Part shown: positions 27,927 through 29,285 of the stretch, piece after piece
Layout of the letters: each line of letters opens with the position of its first letter
Numbering within the stretch: the first letter of the stretch is position 1
NCBI GenBank assembly: GCA_964384675.1
Contig: CAYLNK010000045.1
Location: forward strand, 1-29,285
Source: CAYLNK01 sp964384675
GTDB lineage: Bacteria > Acidobacteriota > Thermoanaerobaculia > UBA5066
Direction of reading: 5' to 3'
Length of the DNA: 29,285 bases
Position numbers and translations under genes: made by a program
Notes under the pieces: model-generated
The model's database searches: none
What the model saw: only the letters and a program-made list of their open reading frames with translations
Told to the model about the DNA's origin: nothing

Positions 27927-28658
27927 TCACGGCTCCGGCTTCTCGAGCGCCTCCAGCTTGCGACGGGCCGGCTCGGATTTCGGGTCGATCTCGAGCGCCT
28001 TCCGGAGCGCCTGGATCGCTCCGGGACGGTCGCCCGCCGCGAGGCGCGCGTCGGCCAGCGCCACGTGCGTGTACGCCTCCTTCGCGCCGACCGAGAGGTT
28101 CAGCTCCACGAGGCCGACCGCCTCCTTCGCCTTCCCCTCGGCGAGGAGCGTCTGGGCCGCCCGGAGGAGGGTCCGCTCGCCGAAGTCGTAGGCGGCCCGC
28201 CCGTACTGGGCGGCACGCAGGTCGCGATAGGCGGCGAGGCCGGCCTCCAGCCCTTTCTCCCGCACGGCCGCCACGACGAGGTCCTCGAGCGGCACCGGCC
28301 GGGCGACCCCGCGGTGACACGTCGCGCACGTCACCTCGAGCGGCTTCGGCCGTCCGAGGCGCGCCAGGTGCTCTCCGTTGATGGCGCGCACCATCTTCAG
28401 CATGGCTCGCGCGGTCCGCTTGGTCTCCTTCTCGTCCGAAGCCCAGTCCATACCCTCCAGCCCGGGCCCGCCCTTCCCGGTGTGACAGCCCTCGCAGCGC
28501 AGGCCGGTCGACATCGAGAAGCGCCGCATCTCCTCGACGAGCTGCGCCTTCGGGATCTCCTTGGGGAAGACCTGCAGGTTGCGGAACGTGTCGGGGATCT
28601 GGGCCGCGGCGGGCGACGCCAGCACCAGGAAGAGGGCGACGGCACGAGAGCACGACAT
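27927..28658 (-). CDS. Periplasmic dihaem cytochrome c with TPR-like tail
   Basis: A 243-residue protein from ATG 28658 with a GGAGG ribosome site. A signal peptide of about 20 residues ends 'ASPAAAQ'. Two haem c sites follow: CEGCH (Cys55, Cys58, His59) and CATCH (Cys111, Cys114, His115). The segment 'TFRNLQVFPKEIPKAQLVEE' with 'MRRFSMSTGLRCEGCH' matches the photosynthetic reaction-centre cytochrome c subunit-like family common in Acidobacteriota, which here need not mean photosynthesis. Residues about 150-235 form TPR-like helices ('AYTHVALADARLAAGDRPGA'). It is likely a periplasmic electron carrier. No partner oxidase or reaction-centre gene is present in the window. Confidence 0.88.
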   Translation of the reverse strand: MSCSRAVALFLVLASPAAAQIPDTFRNLQVFPKEIPKAQLVEEMRRFSMSTGLRCEGCHTGKGGPGLEGMDWASDEKETKRTARAMLKMVRAINGEHLARLGRPKPLEVTCATCHRGVARPVPLEDLVVAAVREKGLEAGLAAYRDLRAAQYGRAAYDFGERTLLRAAQTLLAEGKAKEAVGLVELNLSVGAKEAYTHVALADARLAAGDRPGAIQALRKALEIDPKSEPARRKLEALEKPEP

Positions 28659-28731
28659 CGGGAGCCTCCGTTCCGCGGACGATAGCTGGACCCGCGTTTC
28701 GCGTGGGGACCTCGTCGACTACCCTTTGCCG

Positions 28732-29285
28732 GTGACGCGGTCTTCCGAGCCGGCCCGGCTCCCCACGTGGATCCGGACACCGCTCCTCTGCTTCTTCGTC
28801 ACGCGGCTCGGCATCGTCCTCGTCGCGTACCTGTCGGGCCCGCTCCTTCCGGATGGGGGCGCGGGCTATCACCTCCGCCCCGGGAACCTCCTCGTCGACG
28901 CCTTCGCGAGCCGCTGGGACACCGGGTTCTTCCTCGACGTCGCGCGGGACGGCTACTGGGACGCGGGGCCCGGGAAGCGGTTCCCCGGCTTCACGGTGTT
29001 CCCGCTCCTCCCGCTCCTGATCCGCGCGCTCACGCCGCTCGCGGGCGATCCGCTCGTCGCCGGCCTTCTGGTCACGAACCTCTCGCTCTTCGGGGCCAGC
29101 CTGCTGCTCCACCGCCTCGTCGCCGACGAGCTCGGAGACGCCGTGGCGGGCCGCGCCGTCTTCTACTTCCTGGCGTTCCCGACCTCGTTCTTCGGCTCGG
29201 CGATCTACAGCGAGTCGGTCCTCCTGGTCTGCGCGACCGCCGCGACGCTCCTGGCGCGGCGCGGGCGATGGGCCGGAGCGGCGGC
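28732..29285 (+). CDS. PIG-V-like integral membrane mannosyltransferase (partial, C-terminus outside window)
   Basis: From GTG 28732 a continuous frame of 184 residues runs to the window end. It starts with a short polar stretch, then a membrane segment 'LLCFFVTRLGIVLVAYLSG'. The lumenal or periplasmic loop 'SRWDTGFFLDVARDGYW' is the RWD-x-H/F-x-L motif of the PIG-V/COG5542 glycosyltransferases. 'FPLLPLLIRAL' and 'FYFLAFPTSFFGSAIYSES' are the next conserved membrane segments. These enzymes use a polyprenyl-phosphate sugar as donor. Donor and acceptor are not known here. The start is supported by the 73-base divergent spacer from the cytochrome gene; no ribosome site is obvious. Confidence 0.75.
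   Translation, partial: MTRSSEPARLPTWIRTPLLCFFVTRLGIVLVAYLSGPLLPDGGAGYHLRPGNLLVDAFASRWDTGFFLDVARDGYWDAGPGKRFPGFTVFPLLPLLIRALTPLAGDPLVAGLLVTNLSLFGASLLLHRLVADELGDAVAGRAVFYFLAFPTSFFGSAIYSESVLLVCATAATLLARRGRWAGAA

Overview
This is a high-GC bacterial chromosomal segment. It has GTG and TTG starts, very tight gene packing and many 4-bp GTGA overlaps. A small periplasmic cytochrome c with two CxxCH sites and a TPR-like tail (27927-28658) resembles the reaction-centre-type cytochrome c subunits common in Acidobacteriota and Gemmatimonadota genomes. The host is therefore probably an acidobacterium-like lineage; this is inference, and no rRNA or tRNA in the window can confirm it.

Left part (1-8117). 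The window opens with a partial HAD-fold lipoprotein (DUF2608 type). Next come a Phd/YefM-VapC-type toxin-antitoxin pair with a recognisable operator, and a degenerate MurF-like ligase on the minus strand. Divergent from the ligase is a four-gene haem operon, hemE-hemN-hemH-hemG. It encodes the steps from uroporphyrinogen III to protohaem by the protoporphyrin-dependent route.

Centre (8151-24209). One minus-strand run of eight tightly packed genes fills 16 kb, mostly with overlaps or gaps of a few bases and at most 30 bp. In transcription order these are: a SNF2-type helicase with a DUF3883-like C-terminus; darT; darG; a DUF1156 adenine methyltransferase; an AAA/OLD-like ATPase; a small TOPRIM-like protein; a DUF499 ATPase with an N-terminal HEPN-like domain; and a UvrD/Rep-like helicase with a RelE-like N-terminus. 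The methyltransferase, DUF499 ATPase and SNF2-DUF3883 helicase resemble the cores of BREX- and DISARM-related defence loci, but PglZ, BrxL, DrmA and DrmB are absent. The operon interleaves several possible toxic effectors with this core: a DNA ADP-ribosyltransferase, a HEPN domain, an ATPase/TOPRIM pair and a RelE-like domain. This is the window's main candidate for a poorly described anti-phage system.

Island edge (24210-25495). No intact gene is visible upstream of the defence operon. The stretch holds three decayed genes: a frameshifted small plus-strand gene, a broken nucleotidyltransferase, and a membrane-protein gene with an in-frame stop and two frame changes. This pattern fits an accessory-region boundary with gene turnover.

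Right part (25496-29285). Here lie a DUF1697 protein overlapping a sulfotransferase, a secreted or lipid-anchored alpha/beta hydrolase with an odd N-terminal extension, the cytochrome c gene, and the start of a PIG-V-like membrane mannosyltransferase cut by the window end.
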